From: Mariniblastus sp.
Lineage (GTDB): Bacteria; Planctomycetota; Planctomycetia; Pirellulales; Pirellulaceae
Direction of reading: 5' to 3'
Assembly (NCBI GenBank): GCA_029247405.1
Contig: JAQWLH010000061.1
Location: 1 to 48,429, forward strand
DNA: 48,429 bases
Shown here: piece by piece, positions 17,429 through 27,800 of the stretch
Layout: every line of letters begins with the position of its first letter
How positions within the stretch are numbered: position 1 is the first letter of the stretch
Made by a program: the position numbers and the translations under genes
The notes under the pieces: model-generated
Seen by the model: only the letters and a program-made list of their open reading frames with translations
The model's database searches: none
What the model was told of the DNA's origin: nothing

Positions 17429-17450
17429 ACCCAAGCGTCCGTGCTTGGGT
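17429..17450. repeat. Perfect 8-bp inverted repeat in the fliF leader
   Basis: ACCCAAGC (17429-17436) and GCTTGGGT (17443-17450) form a perfect eight-base stem with a six-base loop, just upstream of the fliF ribosome site on the - strand. There is no T-run, so a standard terminator is unlikely. It may be an RNA-processing, regulatory or protein-binding site in the fliF leader. Confidence 0.6.
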
Positions 17451-17524
17451 AGCTTTCTAGGCTCGTTTAACAGCCAGTAACGAATGTATGGCTTAACTTT
17501 TGGTTGTGCTTTGTTTGGTTTGAA

Positions 17525-18064
17525 TCAGGCGCATCCTTTGCGATGATTCGGCACGGGTAAAGTCATTTCAAGTTTAGGAACAACTAAGACGTGGGCAGTG
17601 CCCCCTTGGGGGCAATCGAATGTCTGGATCTGGCTGTGGCAAGCGAGCGCCGCTCGGTGTGCTTTTCGTAGATGTTCGTTGTCAGGGAATGGAATGATGG
17701 TTGGCAACGCGTCCTGATCCTCGGTTAGGGATAGGTAAGTCGAGTCGTCATAGGACTCGTACGGGTTAAATACCATGCCTGACGTGTCGGCAATCTCAAG
17801 TTCCCATTGGTGCTTCCCATCAATTAATGTCACCGTGATTTGCCCGCCGGTAGGCATCTTTTGGATGGCATTGTTGAGCAAGGCGATCGTTACAGCCGAG
17901 AGCATTTCTTCATTTACCGAGGAATAGACCGCTTCAAAGTCGTATTCGACGACAATCCCAAAATTTACCAAATCGCTTTGGCATGATTCAATTACACTTT
18001 TTACTCGATCACCAATCGTTTCAGGTGGATTATTGGAAAGCTCATGTGATGGGTGTTTTAGCAT
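17525..18064 (-). CDS. HATPase-fold (histidine-kinase-like) protein, degenerate
   Basis: A 179-residue soluble protein at the head of the flagellar operon. It resembles only the ATP-binding domain of a sensor kinase. An N-box-like motif (ALLNNAIQKMPTGGQITV, about residues 81-98) and a G2-like end (GGTAHVLVVP, about 154-163) are visible. The G1 box reads ADTSGM instead of DxGxG, so two glycines are lost. There is no dimerisation/His-phosphotransfer region and no sensor or membrane part. It may be an anti-sigma-like or scaffold ATPase-fold protein, or a pseudo-kinase that regulates flagellar gene expression. Its position 109 bases upstream of fliF suggests co-transcription. The family call is moderate; the function is unknown. 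Confidence 0.6.
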   Translation of the reverse strand: MLKHPSHELSNNPPETIGDRVKSVIESCQSDLVNFGIVVEYDFEAVYSSVNEEMLSAVTIALLNNAIQKMPTGGQITVTLIDGKHQWELEIADTSGMVFNPYESYDDSTYLSLTEDQDALPTIIPFPDNEHLRKAHRAALACHSQIQTFDCPQGGTAHVLVVPKLEMTLPVPNHRKGCA

Positions 18065-18504
18065 CTAAGGTGTCCAGGCAGATTCCGATGTATGACGTTT
18101 TTGTTTCTGTGATTTAAAACAAAAGCGGACTCGGCTTTTACTGGAATTTCGGCAAAACTGTCAATGCAGTTATTGCGAATTGGAATCGGATCGAGGGGGC
18201 GACAGTTACGGTTGGTGAGTTGTTGTACTCGGTTCCAACCCTGCCAATGACGTCAGTTGACGGTTTCTCGAATTTGGTTGAGGGCTCATTTCACCCCGCA
18301 AAGAGTCTGTCGTTTGTTGAGAAAGCTGCATGCTTGAGCGGCATGGTCTCGGAAGAAGCGATTTCAGCACCAAACCTAACCAAAGATTGGGGAGAAACGA
18401 TAGCACTAGGGATTGCCAGCTTTATCGACACCTGGAAATGCTTTTCAGGAGGCGCTGGGATCTAGCGCTATGATCTAGGTTAGCGGACGTGGGAGTCCGA
18501 GTTT
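18065..18504. other. Region upstream of the flagellar operon, no sure gene
   Basis: A 440-base stretch between two - strand genes. It should contain the promoter of the flagellar operon. A + strand frame at about 18247-18465 (from ATGACGTCAG) and a - strand frame at 18206-18406 are both open, but neither has a ribosome site or recognisable protein features. No RNA gene was recognised. Confidence 0.35.
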
Positions 18505-19242
18505 CTAACGGACTGATGTCTGGATCATTTCCATGATCCAATTATTCATGTCAGAGAGAGTTTTTGAATTGAGGCACTCGTCGTTTGGATATTGGCGAAG
18601 AGTCACTGAGAAACCTGCAATGTGGAGCAAGCGAAGTTGCTCGCATAATTGTTGCTGGCCAAATTCAGTTGACTTTCGACTGTGAGCCCAAAAAACTGGG
18701 ATTTCCCGACAGTCATTCCAGTGCCCAAGAGGCTTTTGTTCGCAGGGCATTGGGCCATTGATGCTTATGACACCGGCAAATAAATCGGGTCGTTCGAGAC
18801 CGATTCGAAACGCCATCGTGCCCCCTGACCCGCAACCAGCAATAAAAATGCGGTGAGAGGCAATATTGAATCGTGCCGCCGCCTGATCAATGGCTGCCAA
18901 AATTGAATCATGAGCGATGTCAATTGTATCGGCTTCTTGTTCCCAGAAATAACCCGCCTTGAAGTTGCCAACAGGAGCTTGGGGGGCAATGCCGACGTAG
19001 TTTCGAATGCTGGCTTGCGGAATGACTCGTTGGATTTCGTCCGGCTTTTTACCATCCGGATGAAGCCAAACGATTAATGGATAAGCATAGTTTTTTTCGT
19101 AATGCATTGGGACGAAGGAAAAGAATTCTTCGTCTGATCGTTTGGTGAGTTTGTCGAAATGGACATGAGGAAGAGTTGCGGTTGAGTTACCTTTTGATTC
19201 GGGGGTAACTGTCGCCAACGGACTGATCTTAATTCTATTCAT
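18505..19242 (-). CDS. Esterase/LpqC-like alpha/beta hydrolase, catalytic residues altered
   Basis: A 245-residue protein with the fold of small PHB-depolymerase/LpqC-type or carboxylesterase-type hydrolases. Visible blocks are YPLIVWLHPDGKKPDE at residues 54-69 and RIFIAGCGSGGTMAFRIGLE at 131-150. The elbow reads C-G-S-G-G around Ser139, with Cys137 where GxSxG has Gly. After the expected last strand, LRQYPNDECLNS replaces the usual YPxGHE; no His lies beyond residue 207, and the acid loop (VFWAHSRKSTEF) lacks the normal Asp. It is thus probably a non-enzymatic member or one with a different mechanism. No signal peptide is seen. It stands alone between the flagellar operon and mdh. The fold call is good, the activity doubtful. 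Confidence 0.7.
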   Translation of the reverse strand: MNRIKISPLATVTPESKGNSTATLPHVHFDKLTKRSDEEFFSFVPMHYEKNYAYPLIVWLHPDGKKPDEIQRVIPQASIRNYVGIAPQAPVGNFKAGYFWEQEADTIDIAHDSILAAIDQAAARFNIASHRIFIAGCGSGGTMAFRIGLERPDLFAGVISINGPMPCEQKPLGHWNDCREIPVFWAHSRKSTEFGQQQLCEQLRLLHIAGFSVTLRQYPNDECLNSKTLSDMNNWIMEMIQTSVR

Positions 19243-19568
19243 GCGCCATTCTTGTATCTGATTGACGATCTTATTGTTGCGAAGGCAAGTTTGTAAAACA
19301 GTTGAGATCGAAAGTCAACCGCGACAGCAACAATCACCTTGCGATTAAGCCTTGGTAAATTTTGTTTAGTAAACGTCCTGTTATGTTTTGGTCGCAAATT
19401 CGACAATCAAAATATTTAAACCGCACGTCACACTTTATTTCCCCAGCAAAATCGCTAGCAGAAAAAAAGCTTCGTGCATCAAACTCGCATAGAGTTTAAA
19501 TGCCACGAAGCTGTTATGAGTGACGCGAAACGAATTACTTGCTTGGGGACTGCGGAGTTTTTTACCAA
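19243..19568. other. Intergenic region downstream of mdh, holding its terminator
   Basis: These 326 bases are AT-rich and contain the intrinsic terminator of malate dehydrogenase (19462-19512, - strand) and presumably the promoter of the esterase-like gene starting at 19242. No coding frame is credible here. Confidence 0.45.
19462..19512 (-). terminator. Long intrinsic terminator after malate dehydrogenase
   Basis: On the - strand, AGCTTCGTG pairs with CACGAAGCT and the stem continues, with small bulges, through GCATTTAAACTC and GAGTTTGATGC around a five-base loop. A run of T (A at 19462-19468 on the + strand) follows. It lies about 60 bases beyond the mdh stop. Confidence 0.85.
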
Positions 19569-21122
<1,554 letters not shown>

Positions 21123-21512
21123 ATGAAACAGTTTGCAATTCTGGTTGCTGCAGTGGGAATGATTGGGTTTTTATCATCCGAATCACTCGCTCAGCATCAC
21201 GGTCATCAAGGACATCGGCATAGCGGGACGTCTTGGGGCGTCAGCATCGGAAATGGCTATGGGAGTGGGGTGACATTTGGTCAAGGAGTTCGCGGTAATA
21301 GCTTTTATGGAATAAGCCTCAACTCTGGATACCGGGGTGGGTACGGTGGCGGGCATTACGCTCCAGCTTACCGTCCCGTTTATCGCCCTGTTTACTCAAG
21401 GCCTTATTATGGTCACTACGGGGGCGGTCACTACCGAGGCGGACACTACGCTCGTCCCTACTATGGTGGCGGATATGGTGGCGGATATGGTGGCGGTTGC
21501 GGACGTTGGTAA
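21123..21512 (+). CDS. Small secreted Gly/His/Tyr-rich protein
   Basis: A 129-residue protein starting at the ATG at 21123, chosen because AGGAGTGG sits at ideal spacing and the protein then begins with a clear signal peptide (MKQFAILVAAVGMIGF, cut after SLAQ). The mature part is low complexity: a His-rich start (HHGHQGHRH), a middle resembling WGVSIGNGYGSGVTFG, then repeats of Tyr, Pro, Arg, Gly and His and a GGGY tail ending with a single Cys before GRW. Such proteins are often cell-envelope or surface-layer linked; the His clusters might bind metal. No enzyme motif is present. The gene ends with a strong intrinsic terminator, so it is expressed alone. The function is unknown. Confidence 0.8.
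   Translation: MKQFAILVAAVGMIGFLSSESLAQHHGHQGHRHSGTSWGVSIGNGYGSGVTFGQGVRGNSFYGISLNSGYRGGYGGGHYAPAYRPVYRPVYSRPYYGHYGGGHYRGGHYARPYYGGGYGGGYGGGCGRW
21465..21500 (+). repeat. Tandem 12-bp coding repeat in the Gly-rich tail
   Basis: The 12-base unit GGTGGCGGATAT occurs twice and is followed by a third, diverged copy. It encodes the GGGY repeats near the C-terminus of the secreted protein and could vary in number by slippage without shifting the frame. Confidence 0.75.
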
Positions 21513-21573
21513 GCCATCTTTGGGCATCCCCCAACTTGAATAGCCGCATCCGGCAATCAGCCTGCATCAGCAA

Positions 21574-21610
21574 AACAACCGCTGCTCCAAGATGAGCAGC
21601 GGTTGTTTTT
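21574..21610 (+). terminator. Strong intrinsic terminator of the secreted protein gene
   Basis: A perfect 14-base stem (AACAACCGCTGCTC with GAGCAGCGGTTGTT) closes a six-base loop and is followed by a T-run. An A-run on the other side means it may also stop the - strand transcript ending at 21659. Confidence 0.92.
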
Positions 21611-21658
21611 ATAAACGCTCATTGATTCGAATGGTTTAATCTGTCCGACCGCTGATCG

Positions 21659-23065
21659 TCACTCTTTTTCTTCGACGCCCGTAAGGTCAATCTTGTCCGG
21701 TAATGCATCTAAGATTTTTTGGCCGTGGCTTTTTTGGCGACGGTCAACGACTCGGTAATACCCGATCAGTATCGCGACTCCCACGATCAGCATGCTCATG
21801 AAAACTAGCAAAATAAAGTTTAACTGGCCCTCCTGCGACTCAATGGTTGTCGCCGTCTTTGCCATGATCAATGGGCTTACTTGGCCAGACGTGCCAGCAG
21901 TGTCAGTCAGATCAGACTGGTATTTCCAGAAGCGGTAAAAGAAGCCATCGACAACTAATGGCTTGCGTTCGACGTCTTGGGCAGTCATGCCTTCTGGAAG
22001 TTCCAAACAACAGACCGTGATTGGAAAACGGCGATACTCAAGATCTTCACCTGATTTGTTTTTGACAACGACTTTTCCTCCGTCGAGGTCGGGAAACATC
22101 ATCAGTTGAAAATACTTTGAAACTCCTAGTCTCTGTTTGATGTCAGGATTTGAAATGAAGACTTCCGTCGCGCTGCGTACCACTCCCTTGATTTTGGCCT
22201 GATCACCAAAATTTGACTTTGCATTCTTCATTAGATCAGAAAAATTTAGGGGACTCGACGGAGCATCGTCGGCGGGGATCTTCTCCATCGCAGCAATCAT
22301 CTGGAAGAAGGCTTCTGAGTCGCGATCACCAAGTCGTTGCGTGTTGCTCTCTTCGACCCGATCTAACAGGCCAATGTCGACGCCGGCACTGGCGAGTTTT
22401 ACGTGAGAGCGAGTTGCGATGTCAGCTTGCGCTACGGCGGGGAACCAGGCGATTCGGTCAACGATAAGCACGGTTGACGGCGTTGCTTCTTCATTTGTCT
22501 CTTTTGCTCTTGCGTACAAAAAGCCGCTAATACCGATCGGTTCATCGAGTTTCGTATCGATCCTGATTTTTCGCGGTATCGTTCTTGAAAGTACCGTCAC
22601 GGATTGCTGTAGTTCGTTTTCACATTCGCAGATGAAAACCCCCTTGATCGGCGCTTCAGCTTCGGCCTCTGCAAAACGGTGCTTGGTGACCTTTTTGAGC
22701 GTAAGCCGTCGTTGAAATACCCAGCATCGAAATTCTTCGGGGGTCGTGGCGATTTTGTCCCACGTGACATTCTTGGAGTGAATTGCAAATTTACTGCGGC
22801 TTTTTGGCGAAGTTTTTTTGATCCGATAAAGCAGTTTAACGATGTTGGGATTATTAATATCTAGTGGCGCGTCGTCTTTGATTTCGTAAGCTTCGCTCGG
22901 AGAGTATCCAGAGAGTTCGAGTGGAGTCAGGTCGTGGATTTGGGCTTTGGCGGATGTCGCGCCGCTCATTCCCCCAAGGGCAGTCAGGATTGCAAATGCC
23001 AAAATGACGCGCCAAGCGGATCTTGGGCTTTCAAAGGATTGGTTGAATATTAACTTTTTAATCAT
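21659..23065 (-). CDS. Single-pass membrane protein with two repeated beta-rich domains
   Basis: A 468-residue exported protein of no known family. It starts at the ATG at 23065, with CGGAG eight bases before it, and overlaps the upstream gene by eight bases, so translation is coupled. Residues 1-42 form a signal peptide (ILAFAILTALGGMSGATSAKA). Two related domains follow, at about 95-210 and 290-408. In the second, VCCLELPEGM and LVVDGFFYRFWKYQS match ELPEGFPKL and VSIDGYFFKLRTYVA of the upstream gene; in the first, FICECENEL and IGISGFLYARA occupy the same places. An OB-like fold is possible but unproved. A C-terminal membrane helix (418-437) anchors it, leaving a short charged cytoplasmic tail. 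The pair probably acts together. Confidence 0.75.
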   Translation of the reverse strand: MIKKLIFNQSFESPRSAWRVILAFAILTALGGMSGATSAKAQIHDLTPLELSGYSPSEAYEIKDDAPLDINNPNIVKLLYRIKKTSPKSRSKFAIHSKNVTWDKIATTPEEFRCWVFQRRLTLKKVTKHRFAEAEAEAPIKGVFICECENELQQSVTVLSRTIPRKIRIDTKLDEPIGISGFLYARAKETNEEATPSTVLIVDRIAWFPAVAQADIATRSHVKLASAGVDIGLLDRVEESNTQRLGDRDSEAFFQMIAAMEKIPADDAPSSPLNFSDLMKNAKSNFGDQAKIKGVVRSATEVFISNPDIKQRLGVSKYFQLMMFPDLDGGKVVVKNKSGEDLEYRRFPITVCCLELPEGMTAQDVERKPLVVDGFFYRFWKYQSDLTDTAGTSGQVSPLIMAKTATTIESQEGQLNFILLVFMSMLIVGVAILIGYYRVVDRRQKSHGQKILDALPDKIDLTGVEEKE

Positions 23066-24596
23066 GAGGCGACTCCGACATTCCAGCAATATCTTCGTTT
23101 TCATACAGAGCCATTATTTTTTCTTGATCAGTTTGAACACGCGGGTCTGATTTTAGATCACCGAGTGTCTGAGTGATCTTGATTGAGGTCTTTCCTCCGG
23201 GGCGGTAAGGGCGGGTTCTTGAGAATCGGAACACCCACCAAGCGATGCCCGTAGCAATGAGGGGCATCAGGAAAAACGCAAAAATTAATGTTGTGCGACT
23301 AGGTTGCCAATTCCCAACATCCAGGAATTCTTCTGGTGCGATTCGAGTTAGTCGCGACGCTAAAACCACAGGGCCCACTTTTACGGCCTTGTCGGCCGCC
23401 ACGTAGGTCCGAAGCTTAAAGAAGTAGCCATCGATAGAGACCTGTTCGTTTAAGTCCTGAAACTGTTCAGACAGCTTCGGGAATCCCTCGGGTAACTCGT
23501 GAGCGTAGACACAATAGATTCCGAGCTTAGTTTCTTTGGGTCGAACCCACAGAGTGTATTGCTCAGACAGTGCCAATTCACTGTTTTCCTTGAGGCGGTT
23601 TTTGCGAGCCGAGCGAACCCAGCCTTCAATCGTGATCGGTTTGCCACGGTAATACCCGGGTTGGCTCATCAATTGGATGTTGCTTGCTGATTCAAATTCG
23701 GGCATTTCTGTTTCAAGTTTTTGCCCTACTACTTTTTCCCACAAGCGGTTCCATCCGGCTGAGTCGCCGGCCCAGCCAATGGCGGTCTTGTCCTCGACTT
23801 GTTCCAGAAGAATCGGATCAATCGCATTTTGTAATTGGTGGATGGCTCGAAGCTGGGAAAGCGTAAAGTCTTCTCCACTTGCTGCCGCAGTCAGGGCTGG
23901 GAAAACTTTCTTGTCCCAAATCGCCTGTGAGTCAAAAAGGCCCGTTGTGAGTTGTTTTTTACTGGGGTTGTCCGAAGAAAGGGCAACCTGATCAAACAGT
24001 TGCTGGTGGAAGCGATCACGATTTTTGCCGAGAGAGACAATGAGTTCTTGGCATGATTGCTGTTGCTCCGGTAAGACGCGTTTGCCATCTCGCATGGTCC
24101 GAAGCAACTTTAGAAAGGTTTTTTGTTGTGTCGGGTTCATTTTTCGAAAGACGGAACGCCAAAAATCGGCAGCGACTTTTGGGTAATTTGAATCCTCATC
24201 CGACAACAAAATCATGGAGTCGTAATCGGGGGTGACTTGGGAGATCGTGCTTGCTGTCTGGTGGCCTTGGGAGGAGGGGGGATTTGGATTGTTCTTGGTT
24301 AATGGGGCGATCGAGACAGCTTCTGAGTCAGGACGGGTACCCACTTCTGGATCCGCGGCATCATTGGCCTTTGGCCGGACAGTTGGTTGGGATTGATCGA
24401 ATCCCATCCACTCCCACCTCTCTGGTTTGCCCGCTTCATGCATCGCGACAATGACCATCAGTAGCATTGCCACGAGCGTCAGGATACGAAACCCCAGCCC
24501 ACCCGATGATTTTCGCATCGGTGGGACGATCGATTTTGGCCGAATAGGCTCATCCAAATGTTCGTCAAGTTCGTCTGAGGTTGGTTCGTTTTTCAT
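23058..24596 (-). CDS. Two-span membrane protein related to its downstream neighbour
   Basis: A 512-residue membrane protein of unknown family, translationally coupled to the 468-residue gene (overlap 23058-23065). Residues 1-35 are charged and cytoplasmic, and a membrane anchor is at 36-52. A Pro/Ser/Asn-rich linker (70-120) is followed by a helical region (135-300). A domain at about 310-420 shares with the neighbour a pattern of YRGKPITIEGWVRSA, YCVYAHELPEGF, VSIDGYFFKLRTYVA and VVLASRLTRI. A second membrane helix lies at 437-457, followed by a tail with TQTLGDLKSDPRVQTDQEK. The large middle part is therefore in the periplasm. No catalytic motif is visible. Its start is divergent from the repeat-protein/ExbB/ExbD unit, suggesting a shared regulatory region. 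Confidence 0.75.
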   Translation of the reverse strand: MKNEPTSDELDEHLDEPIRPKSIVPPMRKSSGGLGFRILTLVAMLLMVIVAMHEAGKPERWEWMGFDQSQPTVRPKANDAADPEVGTRPDSEAVSIAPLTKNNPNPPSSQGHQTASTISQVTPDYDSMILLSDEDSNYPKVAADFWRSVFRKMNPTQQKTFLKLLRTMRDGKRVLPEQQQSCQELIVSLGKNRDRFHQQLFDQVALSSDNPSKKQLTTGLFDSQAIWDKKVFPALTAAASGEDFTLSQLRAIHQLQNAIDPILLEQVEDKTAIGWAGDSAGWNRLWEKVVGQKLETEMPEFESASNIQLMSQPGYYRGKPITIEGWVRSARKNRLKENSELALSEQYTLWVRPKETKLGIYCVYAHELPEGFPKLSEQFQDLNEQVSIDGYFFKLRTYVAADKAVKVGPVVLASRLTRIAPEEFLDVGNWQPSRTTLIFAFFLMPLIATGIAWWVFRFSRTRPYRPGGKTSIKITQTLGDLKSDPRVQTDQEKIMALYENEDIAGMSESPHD

Positions 24597-24884
24597 CGTT
24601 GGTAACCAATGCAGCTAGAGCCGTTGGGAAATACTCAAACTTTGTCGGGCAAAGCCAACATTTTGCCCACGGCGGTCGATATTGGTATTAAAATATAGTC
24701 AGAGTTTCCACTTCCAAAATCTTACAAGCTGTTTTTGGCTTAATTTTGCTTTCGGATTCCAATCTTTTTTTATCGGCGATTGTTTTAACGGCGGGTGTAG
24801 TTAAAAATAGTTTTGCGAATCGTTGTAAAAAAACCAGTAGAACGATCTGGTTTTCGGGAATATCCAACTGAAGGACGGCGTGTA
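24597..24884. promoter_or_regulatory. Divergent regulatory region with a candidate + strand promoter
   Basis: These 288 AT-rich bases separate the membrane-protein pair (-) from the repeat-protein operon (+). A TTGCCC at 24663-24668, 17 bases, then TATTAA at 24686-24691 is a plausible + strand promoter, giving a leader of about 190 bases. No - strand promoter was clear. Confidence 0.35.
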
Positions 24885-27800
24885 GTGTTGAGACTTTCTT
24901 TCTTGTTTGCCATGTTTACGGGGCTTTGCCTGTCCATTCCGAGCCTAAAGGCGGAAGAGCCGGCGCAAATGTTTCTTGAGGCCCTTCGGGATAACGGTTA
25001 TTACGACGTCGCGATTGAATATCTGGATAGCCTTGAATCGAGCGATTTGATTTCGGATGAATTTCGCAGTTCGCTACCGTTTGAAAAGGCTGAAACGCTA
25101 ATCGGTAGCACGCAGCGAGTTCGTGACTTGGAGGTGATTGAGTCTCGACTGGACCAAGCTCAAAAGCTTCTCACCGATTATGCCTCAAAAAACCAATCGC
25201 TTGAAGTCAGTGCACGAACCCTTCGTTACCAGGGCAACCTGCTTTACCAGCGCTCTAACATCTATCTCACTCAGGCCAAAGCTGACCGGGCGACTGAGAG
25301 CGAAAAAAATGTTTTGCGAGCAAAAGCGAGGACGATGCTTGAGCAATCTCAGTCCAGCTACATTAAAGCAAGAGACCAGCTTAAAAGGCTACTGGACCCG
25401 ACCAGTCCAGATGCGATTAAAATTGATGCCCAAGCTGGTTTTGCTGAGGCGAGCAAACGCAACATCAAACGATTACAAACGGGGTACACACAAGTCCGCC
25501 TAAGATTGCCGATGGTGACCGAGCAGCTTGCAGACACTTACCCGCAGGGTGATCCAACTGGTAAAAAATTGCTCACCGACGCAGCGAAGCTTTACAGCGA
25601 CGTATACGATGACTATCGACGGTTTCATTCAGGTCTCAAGGCTTGTGTGTATTCGGCAAGGTGTCAGCAGAAATTGGGCAATCCCAAGCCCGCTCTTGAC
25701 TTGTTGGCTGAGATATTTGAATTGGGAAACAACTCCTCAATTAAATCTTTAAAATTGGAGGCTTATGTTCTGGCGGCCGAGTGCTGGAGCAGTATGAAGC
25801 CTTATCCCCATGTCGAAGTTGTGAAACGTCTCGACCCAGCAGTTGGTGTCCTCAACCGTATCGAGGTGCGAAAGCCTGACTGGCTTCGGGTGCAGCTTGA
25901 GCTTGCAATTGGGAAACACGCCCAAGCGGCGGCCGTTAAGGCGAAAGGCGGCCCTAAAGCAAACAAGAATTCTGGCGAGATTGATCGTGCGGCTGCGAAA
26001 CTCCTTCGCAGTGTAGCGCGTGTTCCCAGTCCCTATCGGGAAAAGGCCCGCGAGCTACTAATCGAATGGGATGTGTCGCTGTCGAACGTTGCCGATGCAA
26101 GTGCGGCGCCCCCCAAGACCTTTGGGGATGCTCGGCAAAAAGCGAAAGATATTATTTCGGAGATTGAGCTGACTGCTGGAGGAGCCAATGAACTTCGCCG
26201 AGAATTTAAAAGTGAAAAGGATGAAGCGAAAAAGTCAGCGCTTCAATCGCAACTAGCTGAGGCTGATGCGGGCGTCCTCTCGCAAGCCGAGGCTGCATTG
26301 GAAATGTTAAACCTGGCCTTAGGGTTGCAGGATGACTCAACGGTCCGCGCTGATATCAATAACATTCGTTATTTGCAGTGTTATTGTTACTTCGCGTCGC
26401 GTCAATATTTTGAGGCTGCTTTGATTGGTGAATATTTGCTTGCCAAGTATCCCAGTGTTTCTGGCACCCAGCAAGCGATGTCGCTAATGATTCAGAGTTA
26501 TTCAAGTTTGCTTGATTCAGCCAAGGAGGCAGAGCGGAAATTTGAAATTAGCCGATTGACTGCTGCTGCTGACGAAGTCATCGCACGCTGGCCGGGCTCG
26601 AGTGAATCGGGGATCGCAGCCAGTACAATGACAAGGTTGGCAATTAACACGAAAGACTTCAAGGCGGCAGAAAAGTATTTGTTGCAAATTCCTAGCGGTT
26701 CGAGTTATCGAAATGCGTTGGCCGTTCGTGTTGGTCAGAGAATGTGGTTGGACGTAAAAGCAAAGATGACAGCCGGTGATGAACCCTCTTCCTATCAAAA
26801 GCAGTTGGTCAACGCCAAGAACTTCATGGCAGACGGTGTCTCCAACGCCTCTCTAGACACTCTAGATTATGAAACCGCGCTAGGCGCGTTGATGTTAGTC
26901 GATGCCTACCTTGTCACGAACGAGACGGATCAAGCTGTTCGCCAACTTGAAACCGCCGCCATTGCGCCGTTGGATTTGGTCAAGCAAAAACACCCCGCAA
27001 TCATGAGGACCTCCTCGCCGGGAATCTATTCTCGTGAGACGTATCGTGTTGCCATGAAGGTCTACCTTGCGGCAATGAAAAGTAGTGCTGACAAACAAAA
27101 GTGGATTACCAAAGCACAGGGTGTGATCTCTCGAATGCGTCAAGATATGCAGCAAAGTAACGATCCCAAGGATCGGAACCGGGTGACTGTGATCTACCGT
27201 ATGATAGCCAAGCAACTAAAGAGTGATTTTGACTCTCTCAGTTCCCAAGAAGAAAAGAGAACGTTTGCGGGATCACTGGTAGCATTTTTAAGCTCAATTT
27301 CTGAAGATTCGAAAGATCCAAAAACCATTCTCTGGGCCGGTTCGACACTTCGAGTTGTTGGCGATTCGTTATTGGAATCAGGATTGGTGGTTGACGCCAA
27401 GCCTTTTTTCAAGAAATCAGTTGAGGCCTTAAACAAAGCTGAAAAGATTGGTTTCGCCGATGATCCTCAATTGGCCGAAATGACGACCGGTTTAAAACGT
27501 GAGCGGGCTCTTTCTCAACGCGGGGCCGGAAACTTCGAGGTCGCTATCGATCAGCTTGCTGAGATTTTGAAAGAGAATTCAAATGCGATCAATATTCAGA
27601 TCGATGCCAGTATGAGTCTGCAGGCGTGGGCTAAAGCGACTCAACGGCAAAAGACCTATGTCGAAGCGACCAAGGGGGCTCGGAGCTACAAGAATCCGAA
27701 AACGAAGCGAAATACGAAGCTAATTTGGGGCTGGGAAAAGATCGCTTTGGCCACTCGCAAGAACCCCAAATATAGATCGACGTACTATGAAGCGCTTTAT

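Noticed and set aside
18220-18465. Open + strand frame upstream of the flagellar operon
   Set aside because: No ribosome site or family likeness; the opposite strand is also open here, so chance is likely.
24813-24884. Upstream TTG start for the large repeat protein
   Set aside because: It would put 24 basic residues before a normal signal peptide; the GTG at 24885 has a better ribosome site.
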